This document shows, in pieces, positions 46,238 through 57,200 of a stretch of DNA of 64,000 nucleotides; position 1 is the stretch's first letter, and each line of letters opens with the position of its first letter. The notes beneath the pieces are model-generated. The model was not told where the DNA came from. It was given only the letters and a program-made list of their open reading frames with translations, and ran no database searches. The stretch covers positions 22,157,336-22,221,335 of the forward strand of contig CM070722.1 in the NCBI GenBank assembly GCA_036346275.1, given 5' to 3'. Source of the DNA: Otatea glauca (taxonomy: Eukaryota > Streptophyta > Magnoliopsida > Poales > Poaceae). Both the position numbers and the translations under genes were made by a program.

Positions 46238-47225
46238 CATCTTCTGCTCGAATCTTCAATTGATGATATCCTGAACGAAGGTCTATCTTGGAGAAGACTC
46301 CTTCTCCCCTCAACTGATCAAATAAGTCATTGATTCTTTGCAACGGGTACTTGTTCTTAATCGTTACTTCATTAAGGGCACGATAATCAATACACATCCT
46401 TAGACTTCCATCCTTTTTCCTTAGAAACAAAACTGGCGCTCCCCATGGCGATGAGCTTGGTCTTACGAAGCCCTTCTCCCACAACTCTTCAATCTGCTTC
46501 TTCATTTCTACTAGTTCATCAGTAGGCATCCGATAGGGTCTTTTTGCTATCGGTGCTGTTCCAGGTGCTAACTCAATGACAAACTCGATGTCACGGTCTG
46601 GCGGCATTCCCGGCAGATCCTCTGGAAATACATCTGGGTATACCCTGACCACTGGCATTTCTTCTATGCTGACGGCTTTCACGCTATTAACCTTTAATTG
46701 ACCATCACGAACTGTTGTCGCTTAGAATTCCACTTTCTCTCCTCTAACGCTCTCAATGGATACAACCCTTCGACCGCAATTCAATACTGTCTTATGCTTG
46801 GTCAACCAGTCCATACTGAGAATAACATCTAAAACTTGGGTATCTAACATGACCAAGTTCGCTAGGAACTCTACCCCATTAATTAGCAGCTTAACTCCCA
46901 AACACCTAAGGCTAGATCTTAACTCAGATCCCAGGGCTTGGACTAACATCACACATTTAAGATTTTTCATAATCAAACCATTTTCGCACGCAAAGCCCGA
47001 GAGACAAATGAATGCGAAGCTCGAATCAAATAAGATCAGCAGCAGTCTTGAGTTTACCAAAAACTTACCCAGCATGACGTCTGACGCTTCTTGAGCTCCA
47101 TCTGCGGTGATGTGGTTGACTCTGCCCCAAATAGTAGCTTGAGGCATCGCTCCTGCCTCTCCCGTTCCGCGGTTCGTTCCCGTCATCTGCGCGTTAGCAG
47201 GTGTCGTTCCAAGGTTGAAATGCAC
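46238..47225 (-). pseudogene. Tekay protease and reverse transcriptase (N-terminal part)
   Basis: The 167-codon frame from 47,225 contains a retroviral-type protease. Its active site reads LFDSSFAFICLS, where the family has D-S-G-A-S, so it is probably inactive. VILSMDWL, the usual flap-side motif, follows. A second frame (46,682-46,203) has VYPDVFPEDLPGMPPDRDIE, PYRMPTDELVEMKKQ, LRKKDGSLRMCIDYRALN and FSKIDLRSGYHQLKI, the first catalytic Asp of reverse transcriptase. Homology stops exactly at the CGGGA target copy and resumes at 41,002. Confidence 0.88.
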
Positions 47226-48251
47226 TGGCGTGATACCTCCTTTCTGGGGACACCTATTAGCATAATGCCCCAGCTCATTGCAACTGTAGCACCTTTTGGC
47301 GGCTGACTACTTCACTCCTCCTTGAGCATTGTTAACCTGGGCCGACGTCTGATAACTCTGTCCCAGTGGTCGTGGCGCAGGTGTTGCTGGTTTGTTAACA
47401 GCTTGCGGTTGGAACCTAGCAAACTGTTGCGGTGTCATCCTCATTCGCAGGTGGTTAGGGTGTCCACCTTGGTTGGTCATCAAGCGCTTGCGATTCTCCC
47501 CAAGCTCCTTGCGCTTATCCTCCAGGATCAAAGCTTTATTCACCAACACTTGGAAGTCTGGAAAGTTGTGGGTGATCAGCCCAACTTGCAGTCCTGAATT
47601 CAGCCCCTTCATGAAGCAGGACTGCCTGGCCTTGTCTGTTGCCACGTCTTCAGGAACATAGCGAGCTAACTGCGTGAATTTATTCAAGTATTCGGCCACC
47701 GATTGGCCTCCTTGCTTAAGCCCTGAACTCCTCCTTCTTCAGGTCCATCATTCCTTCTAGCACATGGTGCTGACGAAAGGATGTGATAATCTCCTCCCAA
47801 GTGATCTCCATTGGTGCGTCATGAGCGACGCAGTAGTTCTCCCACCATTCTGCAGTTGTTCCCTCTAGCTGATGGGATGCGTAAAGAACGTTCTCATGGC
47901 CTTCACATTGAGTGATGTATAGCTTCCTCTCAATGGTTCTCAACCAATCATCTGCTTCCAAGGGGTCGACATTGCCTGAGAATGTTGACGGTCGAGTCCT
48001 CATAAAATCTAACATTTAGAGGAAGGACGAGGCCCGCCATTGTTGTTCTGGGCAGCGGGGTTGTTGACTGCAGCCATATGGGTCATCTGCTGCATCATTG
48101 TCTGCATCAGCTGAGTTTGCACAGTGAGAAAAGCTCCCAAGTTCTGCATATCCACTTGCGGTGCTTGTTGCGGTGGTGATCCTTCGTTGGGGTTGTTGCC
48201 TGAGCGCAGACCACTTCCTGAAGCTCCATTGTTGTTGCGGGTGTTCACCAT
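47226..48251 (-). pseudogene. Tekay gag, frameshifted
   Basis: It begins MVNTRNNNGASGSG at 48,251 with a Gln/Asn-rich N-terminus (QTQLMQTMMQQM). A frameshift near 48,012 leads to the capsid domain: DFMRTRPSTFSGNVDPLEA, ASHQLEGTTAEWWENY and, after another shift near 47,715, VAEYLNKFTQLARYVPEDV. A CCHC zinc knuckle, CYSCNELGHYANRCP, lies at about 47,247-47,291 after a stop. The frame joins the protease region without a gap. Confidence 0.88.
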
Positions 48252-49456
48252 CTGCTAATTGCTTCTTGGGTTAGGAAAGGTAGATGTAGCATAGATAAGA
48301 TGTAAGAATTTCTAAGGCGGGGAAAATAGGTTAAACCCAACTTAGATATTTTATTCATACTTGGTATGGTTGCTTACACAGCCTAAGGGCCTTGCAACAC
48401 ATACTGCACACTCAGCAGACAATTAAGAACCAAACTAAACATGCAACCTTAACGTCTACTAAAAGGTAAAAACTAGCTTAAGACGCGATTCAACAATCGA
48501 GTCTCAACACAACTCTAAGACCGACTCTCACTCATCCACCACCACGGTCGAGGCGATCCGCGAGATACCGGTGGGTGGGCTGGTATGGGTGCAAACCTAT
48601 CCTGGTGACCCTCTGCTGGCTCCTCAGGCTCCCACTCACGCTCCTCTGGGTCTTCTTCTTCTTCCTCTTCTTCTTCTTCGGCGACCCCATCTGGCTCCTG
48701 AACGACCTAGTCCGCCACTTCCTCGGCTACCTGCAAGGCCTCCTCCAGCTCGCTGATGACTCTGGCTGCTGCGTCACGGGTCTTCTGAAGCTCTCGCTCG
48801 GTCACCCTCAGCGCCAGACACTGTCTCCGGCTCCGAGCAAGGTCCTCGTGTGCTCCTCCTGGGCGATGGTGAACTCAGCAAGGTGCACTGCAGTAGCACA
48901 CTCCCCCTCCACGATCCGTCGACGCTGGCACGCTCGCACTGTCGGGTGAAGCCAAAACACGGTGTCACGAAGCTCGTAGGTGTAGTCGTGGTAGATCCGT
49001 CGAAGAGCAAGTCTGGCAGCCTCCTCAATTCCAGCCTCGTACGTGAACCTTCGGGTAGTGATGTAGATCGGTCTGGTGGTCTCGTCGCACTCTCAAGCGA
49101 AGATAGTCAGTTTGCAGAAGAACCCCCAATGCACACTGTTGACGTTCCAGTTGCTTCCTCGGTAGAGCGGACGATCGAAGCCTCCAATCACTTGAAGAAT
49201 TCTCTACAGCTCCATGGCATAGCACCCTGCCTCGACTCGAAGGACTGAAAGATCGACATCTATTCAAAACAAACTTTGAATAAGGTCTCCACTTGAAACG
49301 GCAATGAAAAGAAGGTAATTTTAGCAAGGATGAGAGTAGAAGAATGAGATAAGCCAAGAGTTTCTTGTTAGTCAAATTTACCTTTTTCTTTAGAAAATAA
49401 TTTTGGACACTCCTAAGAGATACCAACTACCTAGGGCCAAGACCTATAGTCAGTAT
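48252..49456 (-). other. Untranslated leader of the Tekay element
   Basis: About 1.2 kb lies between the primer site and gag. On the minus strand it is purine-rich around 48,650-48,690 (AAGAAGAAG runs). I see no domain in its short open frames. Packaging and dimerisation signals are expected in such leaders but cannot be identified here. Confidence 0.5.
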
Positions 49457-49469
49457 GGCTCTGATACCA
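49457..49469 (-). other. Primer-binding site of the Tekay element
   Basis: TGGTATCAGAGCC on the minus strand lies four bases inside the right LTR border. It matches the end of initiator Met tRNA, as in the copia element at 8,377. It proves that the right LTR is the transcriptional 5' LTR. Confidence 0.92.
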
Positions 49470-49473
49470 CCTC

Positions 49474-52400
49474 TGTGAGGACCCGAATTTGCAAATCCAG
49501 ACCCTCTGTGTATATCGCACTAGTCCAGGATCACACTAGTGCACACAGGCGCAACATAGATGCTATCACAGTCATACACAGCGGAATATAGCATAACTTC
49601 AATAATTAATAATAACTGTTGTCTTACATGATTATTGCCACACAGGGCTTAACTAAGAAATAGCAATTAAGCAGCATCGAAAATAAAGTAAACGTAGCAG
49701 CTCCCCAGTTCACCGCAGGCAACTGACGAGGCTCGGACCCTAAGCATTCGCATCCATATAATCCTCCTCCACGAGAGGCGTAGCTTCTTCCACTTCTGAA
49801 GTTATTGTTGTTGGGGTGAGTACATAAAGCACTCAACAAGTTGTGCACAGTAATGCAATTCAAATATTCTACATGCTTGGCTTATTCCAAGGAAGGCTAA
49901 CATGGCTATTTTACAAAAAAGCGGCATTTAACACGAATACAGTAAATAGATTGAAAAACAGTAAAACAAACAGCAGTAATTAATAGATTTCAGTATTACA
50001 AGTAAATCAGATTTCCACTCCTAAGTCAAGTTCCATTTACTCCGTGGCAATCCTTCCATCCCATCCAGTTTTCATTTGAATAAAGTCTAACCCTTAACTG
50101 TAATTCCCGAGCATTGCCCAATACCGTGAGCACGGCTATTCGAATAGATTGTACACTCTGCAGAGGTTATGATCTTTACCCACACGATACAACCAAACAC
50201 CACCAAGGCGAGCGATCATAATAAAGCCTTTACAAAGCTACACCTAGACCCCGTACTGCTCGCTAAGGTTTCAACACAGAAGGGTTAAACCACCACAACA
50301 TGGCCCCCTCTTTCGCCATGTGAGTTTAACCGTAAACCCGGGACTCACTGTTCATCATGACAGAACCGAAATCTAGGCTTCACAAATTATTCAGCTAGGC
50401 TGTCCCATTCCAGACATGTGGTTGCAAGAAAGACTCAGGTCAAAGTATTGCAAGGTTAAGTCCTTAAAGTGATTAAGGCAAGACTTCCACATACCCCTGC
50501 CAATCCTGGCCCACCTTGGCACACTGCCCCTTGCCACTTGCCCCAATCTAAATCATTACCACCCCTGTTGATTACCAAGCACCTTGTGCCACCAACATTT
50601 CAATCTAGTTGTGTGACCTCCTCGCCACGACAACTTGATATCATTGTGTGACAACACATGACACACCAATTCTTGAACATTGTTCCATATTCCATTAGTC
50701 AAGATTAAGTATCAACATTCGGACACATGTGATGACGTAGCATGGCTAAGCAATCTATGAGAGTCTAACTAGCCCATGTTGATTATCAATATTAACCAAC
50801 TATTAATTAACCATCTTAGGGTGACAATTAGATCATGGCATATAATTGACAAGGTATGATTTAATTCAAATAGGCATATTATCTAATTCCCAGATTAATT
50901 GAAATCATTTATACACATAAAGTATCATGCATAAAGTTTAAGAGACAAAATAGCAATTTTGTGAAATCAGGTGCAATATGGTCAAAACACAACTTGCCAT
51001 GGAGTAGGTGCTGGTCTTGCTCTGAGCTTGGGCCTTGAAGCGATGAATCTTCCTCCGGATCACCGAGCAGTTCAACGCCTATGCGAAACGATGCCAAAAT
51101 AGCAAATAAACACCAACACAGAGAGCAAAAAAACTCCAAAAAATAAAATAAAATTCACCAATAAATAGATCTTACTTTTACAATTTTTTAGAAATTTGAA
51201 TCACTCAAATCCGAGTTAAAATCCGAAAGATATAGCCTTTTGAAGTTTGAATAAAAACTAAAAATACAGAAAATAGAATTTCCGATTTTCCCGCATTATT
51301 TTTCTATTGGAAAAGATCTTTATTGCATCCTGCTGACGTCAGTCCTGACCCGAGCCAATTAGGCGCTGACACGTCACCTCGACGCACAGACCCGGTCCAC
51401 AGAACCGCCATTGGTCCACCGTGGACGCGGCCCACGGCGCCTCGCGTCATGCGCCCGACACGCGGCGCGCCCAGGTTGGCTGCGATGCCGCCCGTGCCGA
51501 TGCTCGACACGCGGCACGCATCCGCGAGGGGATCCGACGGCTACCGATCTACACCTACGCGGCTCATCCTAACCGATCAAACCGATCCAACGGCCAATGC
51601 TTACCCAAGCCGTTTACTGCTTTTACCGAGACGTGGCATGATCACAGAGGTCTGACGAAGATCCAACGGTTGATGAAGCTTCCCGATGAAGATGACAGCA
51701 CGGCGACGGACTTGCACCGGAGTGGAGGAAGACGACCACCCAAACGGCGTTTTGGCGCGACTCCGGCGAGATGAAGTGGCGGCCTCGACCCGTCTTGGAA
51801 CGGCGACTCCAGATCTGGAACCGATTCAGCGAGAGGCGGCTTGACAGCGACGCGATCTGGATCTCCGGTGAGCACTAACGCACGAGCGATGGCAGTGAAG
51901 GTGAAAACTTACAGACGAAACGATGCGGAGCGAGCTGGCGAACCTCGGAGTGCGGGCTACGGCTTTTATAGCCTTGGCAGGCGCGCTAAATAGGCAACCC
52001 TAGCTCTCCGCGGCGGAGATGGCGTGCGGCGGCGAGTTTGGAAACCCGAATCGGAGACGAAGACGCCCAACCGTCCGATTCGCGATCAATGGCCACGATT
52101 AGATCTCGGGCGATCCGATCCAATCCGCACTTTCCAAAATCAACGGATGCGATCAGCTCTTTCCAAAACAACGCGAAGCAATCTCAGATGCACGATCCCG
52201 ATCTAACGGCTCGCAGCGCTAGGGTTTCGCGATGAAGAAGGTCGCCCGATGGAAATCCAACGACCGAGCGCGAAGGCGACTGCGAAGAGGGCCGAACGGG
52301 CCGCACGCGCTGGGCTCACGCACAAGACGATCTTTGGGCTCGCCCAAGATCGCTCACGAATTTCTAACGCTTTATGATTTAAAATAATTACACAAATTAG

Positions 52401-52668
52401 TTTAATCTGTTTTAAGTAATTAAAATATCAGGAAAAATCCCAGATAATTCTCATAAATACTTTGAGACATTTTGAACTTAAATAAAATATTTTTGGCGAA
52501 ACTTTATTTTGAATTTGGGTTTAAATAAATACTTTTCACATTGAAGCCAATATAAATTATTTTTTGGAAATTCTAAATAAATCCAAAAAAATCCAAATAA
52601 ATCCAGAAAATTAGAAAAAAACACAAATATCCATAAATAATTTTATTTGCAAATTTTGTGGTGTTACA
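49474..52668 (-). repeat. Tekay element: right (transcriptional 5') LTR
   Basis: It is 3,195 bp and pairs with 35,358-38,510. It starts TGTGAGGACCCG and ends GTGGTGTTACA, directly before the ATAAC copy at 52,669. It retains the segment deleted from the left LTR. Confidence 0.92.
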
Positions 52669-52673
52669 ATAAC

Positions 52674-52787
52674 TGATAGTGATTATTATTAACACCCCTC
52701 CTAAGTCATCTATCACAATCGATTTTTTCTAAGAACTTAAGAACCGACCCAGATGAAGCGATAGTGATGTACCATTCTATACTAGTG
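52674..52787 (-). repeat. CACTA element 2: 5' terminus
   Basis: Read on the minus strand it opens CACTAGTATAGAATGGTAC and continues into ATCACTATCGCTTCATCTGG, closely matching the start of element 3 at 53,205. TAG follows at 52,788-52,790. The array continues at 35,352 beyond the Tekay insertion. Confidence 0.85.
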
Positions 52788-53204
52788 TAGCCACCACAGC
52801 AATCTCTCTCTCTCTCTCTCTGCCCATTCCACACTACCAAGTGGAAGGAATGAGGGTTGCATCCACTCCACCTATATATGCCCTCAAGCTCACAGTTTAC
52901 CTTGCACAACGCATGGTTTATCCCTCCAAAAGACCTGATTTCATAGCCAGCAATGTCGGTTATAACAACAGAATAAAAGAAAAGAAGTCAATAGCAATAC
53001 ACCATAGTCTTTACCACCCATCCATGCATTCCAGAGCAGTCACTACCCTCTTTATTGACCTCTGTTGGAGACAAAAGGGAGCCGGCCAAAAAGGGAAAGG
53101 GAAGATACATGCAATTATCTCTCCCATTCTCCTACCATTTTCCCCACATTCCTCAATAGCCAGATTTCCAGAAGGTGCCAACATTAGTCTGAGTATGATT
53201 CCCC
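52788..53204. other. 417-bp spacer between head-to-head CACTA elements
   Basis: It contains a (CT)n tract (52,804-52,821) and mildly pyrimidine-rich unique-looking sequence. I see no coding signal or element terminus. It is one of the few stretches not clearly part of a transposon and may be old host DNA. Confidence 0.5.
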
Positions 53205-53640
53205 CACTACTACAGAATGGTACAATAATATTGCTTCATCTGGGTTAGTTCTTAACTTTTTAGGAAAAACCGACTGTGATAGATGATTTCGGAGAGGGTG
53301 TTAACAATAAGCACAATTGGTTCTCAGGTTAGAACCGATTGTGATGTAGCATTGGGCACATCACAATCGGTTCCAACATGAGAACTGATTGTGATCCATA
53401 CATGCACATCACAATCGGTTTCCACCTAAGAACCGATTGTGATGTTCATGAGAATTGATTGTGATGTAAATGGGCACAACACAATCGGTTCTATATGTGC
53501 CATGCAAATCACAATCGGCTCTTAGGTAGGAATCGATTGTGATGTGTACGTACATCACAATCGGTTCTTAGGTAGGAACCGATTGTGATGTGTACGTACA
53601 TCACAATCAGTTCTTTTCTTAGAACTGATTGTAATGTGCC
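53205..53640 (+). repeat. CACTA element 3: 5' terminus and subterminal array
   Basis: The terminus is followed by inverted pairs of CACAATCGGTTCT and AGAACCGATTGTGATG with spacing near 60-70 bases. The array ends just before a TATA-like TTATTTATACC at about 53,650. It is homologous to the minus-strand array of element 2. Confidence 0.88.
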
Positions 53641-54262
53641 TAGTTAGGTTATTTATACCATCGGACTGAACTCTCCTTTGTTGTTGTTCTAGAGGCAAAA
53701 ACAAATCGCTGCCACCCCCAAAAATACCACATACTCTGTTTTGAAGCAATACTTGGGTGAGAAATTATGAAATCCTCGAGGTTGGGTGTTAAGAGGGTAA
53801 AGTTGAAGCCCTAGCTTGAAGAGATTTCCCCTCAATTTTCCCTCAGTTGTGATTTTCTTCAAAAGGTGAGCATTCCTTTAAACCCCTTCAATTTTGCACT
53901 AGGTAATTCGATATGTCGCAAAGAGAGTTTAGGTTGCACTAGAATTGTGTGTATCCTATCAGATTTCACACCCTTTATTTGACAAACACACATCCATTTA
54001 ATTATCTTTGCAGTACTCTCGTGCTAATCTGGAATTATTGTTGCTGTAATATGATGAATGTTAGAGTTTAGGTTGCGTAACCTACGTCTCCCGTTCGAGG
54101 GTGCTTGTTTATAAATTTGCTGAAATGGTATATTTATAAGCAAGCACTCTCGAATTATTCATGTTTTTTTGGACAGTTCGAGGATATGTGGTTCAGGCTA
54201 GTTCCTGACCTATTGTACAACTCCAGAGAAAGTTTCGACAACATCTCTCTGGTGTTCTCCGG
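53641..54262 (+). other. CACTA element 3: promoter and leader with hairpins
   Basis: TTATTTATACC near 53,650 is the likely TATA element, shared with element 2. The leader then carries a 23-bp inverted repeat with about two mismatches (54,094-54,116 with 54,132-54,154). From 54,214 it carries the left arm of a second hairpin whose right arm lies beyond the copia insertion (58,851-58,897). No long open frame is present. Confidence 0.6.
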
Positions 54263-57200
54263 TGAAGGACCATGTGGAGGTCCATCCATGTTTGTGATGA
54301 GTATTTGACTTTATTTGAGCAAGGTGTGCTCAAGTTTGAGTTTGATTTGGATTGATTTTCAAAATGAAGCAATTTGAGTTGTCTCTCGCCAGAGTGGCGA
54401 TCTGCGGTCGTATGGACGCGGTAGTGATGAGTTGGATGGTTTATTGAACATCTTTGTGGGCATTGCTATGTGAAGAGTTTCCTTGTCTTTGATGGTTGCA
54501 GGGCGACGGTGCTAGGTCATGGTGAGGCGAAGGATGACCGGGACTAGGCGAGGAGCGTCGGAGGTCCAGACGGTTGGGAGATCGCGGAAGATGATCGGAG
54601 ACGGAGTCCGCAAGTCAAGAAGACAAGGAAAGGAGTTGATGCTAGCTAGATGCCGCGTGGATCAATGAGGGCCGTCGGATTGAGGTCTAGTTGATAGGTT
54701 AGCGGGTCTAGGTAGTATGCTTTGAAAACCGTGCAAGAAAACCCGGTATGTGTGTGGGTTTTGGGTTAGTGTCGGGACCCGGATTTGCAAATCCGAAACC
54801 CTCTGTGTATACTGCACTAGTCCAGGATCACGCTAGTGCACACAGTGGAAACATAGATGAAATATCATTCCATACAACGAATTAACTAAGAAGAAGCAAT
54901 TTATTATTAAATAAAGCAAACGACCTTATGGTCAATGTTTACACCATTATGCCTTAAGGGCTTAAGAAACAAATACTATTGCAGCGAAAAAGATAACTTG
55001 AGCCATTCGACATGCCACAGGCAATCGTCTGGGGAAACGCCTTCCTAATCCACGTAGTCTTCATAGAATTCCTCCTCATGATATTCGTTATCTCCTTCAA
55101 AGAATCGATCAACAAGGGCATAAAGCCGTGAGTACAAAGGTACTCAAGAAGCCATAGGGAATTGATGCAATATATTCATGCACGGCTTGACAAGGATGGC
55201 TATATAGTTCATTTGCAGAAAGCAATACTTGAATTGAAATACAATAAATAGATTGAAAGCATATTTAAGAAAACATACATAAATGATTGATAGATCAATG
55301 ATAGACAACAAAACAACAGTGAACTCCCCGTTCACATCCCAACAATTCCACATTCCACATTTTATGAAACACTCTATACCCCGTGTGAAATTCCCGGGCT
55401 TGTCCATGACCGCGGACGCGGCTATTCGAATAGTTTTACACTTTGCAGAGGTTGTACAACTTTACCCACAAGACATGATCATCTCTTTGTGCAATCGATC
55501 TTAACACACTTCCTTAGGTGTGTCGCAGAGATATCATGACAAAGCCTTTACAATGCACTGTCTAAACTCGGTACTGCCCGCTAAGGTTTCGCCCTTTAGG
55601 GCCCCCTCTTGCGCCTTGCGAATCTACCCGTCCATCCGGAACCCACACCAAAGAATCGGCAGATACTCAAGGCTAGACATTGCAAATTAATCAGCTAAGT
55701 CTGTCCCATTCCAGACATGTGGTAGTACGACTAGGCCCAGTTCAATGGCGCACAAGATTAAGTCCTTAAATTGTCTCAGGCAAGACATCTACATCCCAAT
55801 GTGCTAGAAAGCACCCCCTTTACTTGACGATCACTTGCCCGAGGGAAAACAATTCGTTCAACCAAGACCAATGGCAAACCCCGCCATGGTACAACAAATT
55901 TTACAACAGTGGCTAACGGCCACGATTCAATATCTCATTAAGTCAATATTAACATTATTCACATGTGACATGAATCCCAACGTATATGTAAGCATGTCTA
56001 AGCATAGCTACGATAACCCAATGTTGGTATAATGATTATGTCCAACTAGTAATGTCCCAACCTAGGTTTAACAATGGATACATGGCATACAACCAATCAA
56101 GGTGGCATAATATCAACTAGGTATACATCTACTCCCATTAAATAGCATTGATACACAAAGTAGCATGCAATTGTATAAAATAAATTACTTTGCAAACATA
56201 GGATCAATATGATCAAAGGTTACGACTTGCCTTGCTGATCTAGTGCTGAATCTTGGTCTTCAAAGTCTTCGTTCGCTCCCTCGGGATTAGCGTCTACCAG
56301 AAAAGAAACAATGAAACCAAATAAATACAAAACAGAGACTCAAACAAGCTCAAAACTAAAAATAAATAGCTCTAGAAGATAGATCTTGATTTTAGAAAAA
56401 TTTAGAAACTTGAATCGCCTCAATCGGAGTTCGTATGAGCGAGAACGGGCCTCCGAAAGATTAAATTCAGAGAAAATATAGAAAATCAGAAAATCAGAAT
56501 TTCTGGATTTATTTTTATACGGAAAAAGGATTTATTGCGCAATCGCTGACGTCATCGGGTTCACGGTGGACTCGGTCCACGGCGCGGCTCGGTTCACCGT
56601 GCACCCGGCGCACGGCTGACGTCATCGCTGACGCGAGCGACTCGGCTGACGCAAGCGGTGATGCAAGAGCTAACGCAGGCGGGCCACGCGTCGCACGTCC
56701 GGCACCTCGCCCCGATCGGACGGCCAGGAAGCGATGCTGCGGCGGGGGTGACGCGGCGCGATCGTGAGCATCCGTCGAAGATCGGACGGCGGAGCGCGGT
56801 CGCTGGAGGTCGACGGCGAGGCGGTGGCGCGTGCTTACCGGAGGCGAGGAAGAAGACCCGGCAAGCGGCGGAGGAGGGCCGGTTCGGGCGGAAGACAAAG
56901 TGGACCGGGCAGAGGGCGACGCGGCGGTCTCGGGCGAGCAAACGGCGACGGCGAAGATGCACCGGAGCGGCAAGCCAACGGGAAAAGGCTTCGACGGCGA
57001 CGGCGAGCTCGCGCGGCGCAACGGCGGCGTCTCGGGCAGCGAGAGCGGGGGCAAAAGAAGCATCGGCGCGAGGGGATCCTCAGGAGGCGCGCGGCACGGC
57101 TTTTATAGCCCTCGGAAGGCGTGCCCGACCCGGAGTCCGAAATCGGCGGCGTGCGGCGGCAGGTCTCCGAGCGGCGGTGGCTAGGGTTAGGGTTTCGCGG

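Larger units (their letters stand above)
35358..52668 (-). mobile_element. Ty3-gypsy chromovirus, Tekay (Del) type, with nested solo LTR
   Basis: The element is 17.3 kb and flanked by exact ATAAC duplications (35,353-35,357 and 52,669-52,673). LTRs of 3,153 and 3,195 bp start TGTCGGGACCCG or TGTGAGGACCCG and end TGTTATA or TGTTACA on the + strand. The genes are on the minus strand in the order gag, protease, reverse transcriptase, RNase H, integrase, chromodomain-like tail. The primer site beside the right LTR fixes the orientation. A 5.2-kb solo LTR (41,008-46,232) splits the reverse transcriptase. Without it the element is about 12 kb, normal for Tekay. Multiple stops and shifts disable it. 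Confidence 0.93.
25450..52787 (-). mobile_element. Gene-capturing CACTA element 2, heavily interrupted; outer limits tentative
   Basis: The left end at 25,450 reads CACTACTACAAAAATCC with TAG before it. The right end at 52,787 reads, on the minus strand, CACTAGTATAGAATGG with TAG after it. Both ends have subterminal hairpin arrays built on an ATCGGTT core. Removing the Tekay element (35,358-52,673) and the copia solo LTR with its target copy leaves roughly 4.6 kb. That core holds fragments of two host genes and a LINE piece. The equal TAG flanks favour one element, but the two termini match only partly. The array at 33,790-34,470 may instead mark the end of a separate smaller element. The minus-strand 5' region (34,490-35,352) is clearly homologous to CACTA element 3. 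Confidence 0.5.

Noticed and set aside
52841..53248. 135-codon open frame in the spacer between CACTA elements
   Set aside because: It runs into the CACTA terminus and subterminal repeats, has no recognisable domain and no coding-like bias.
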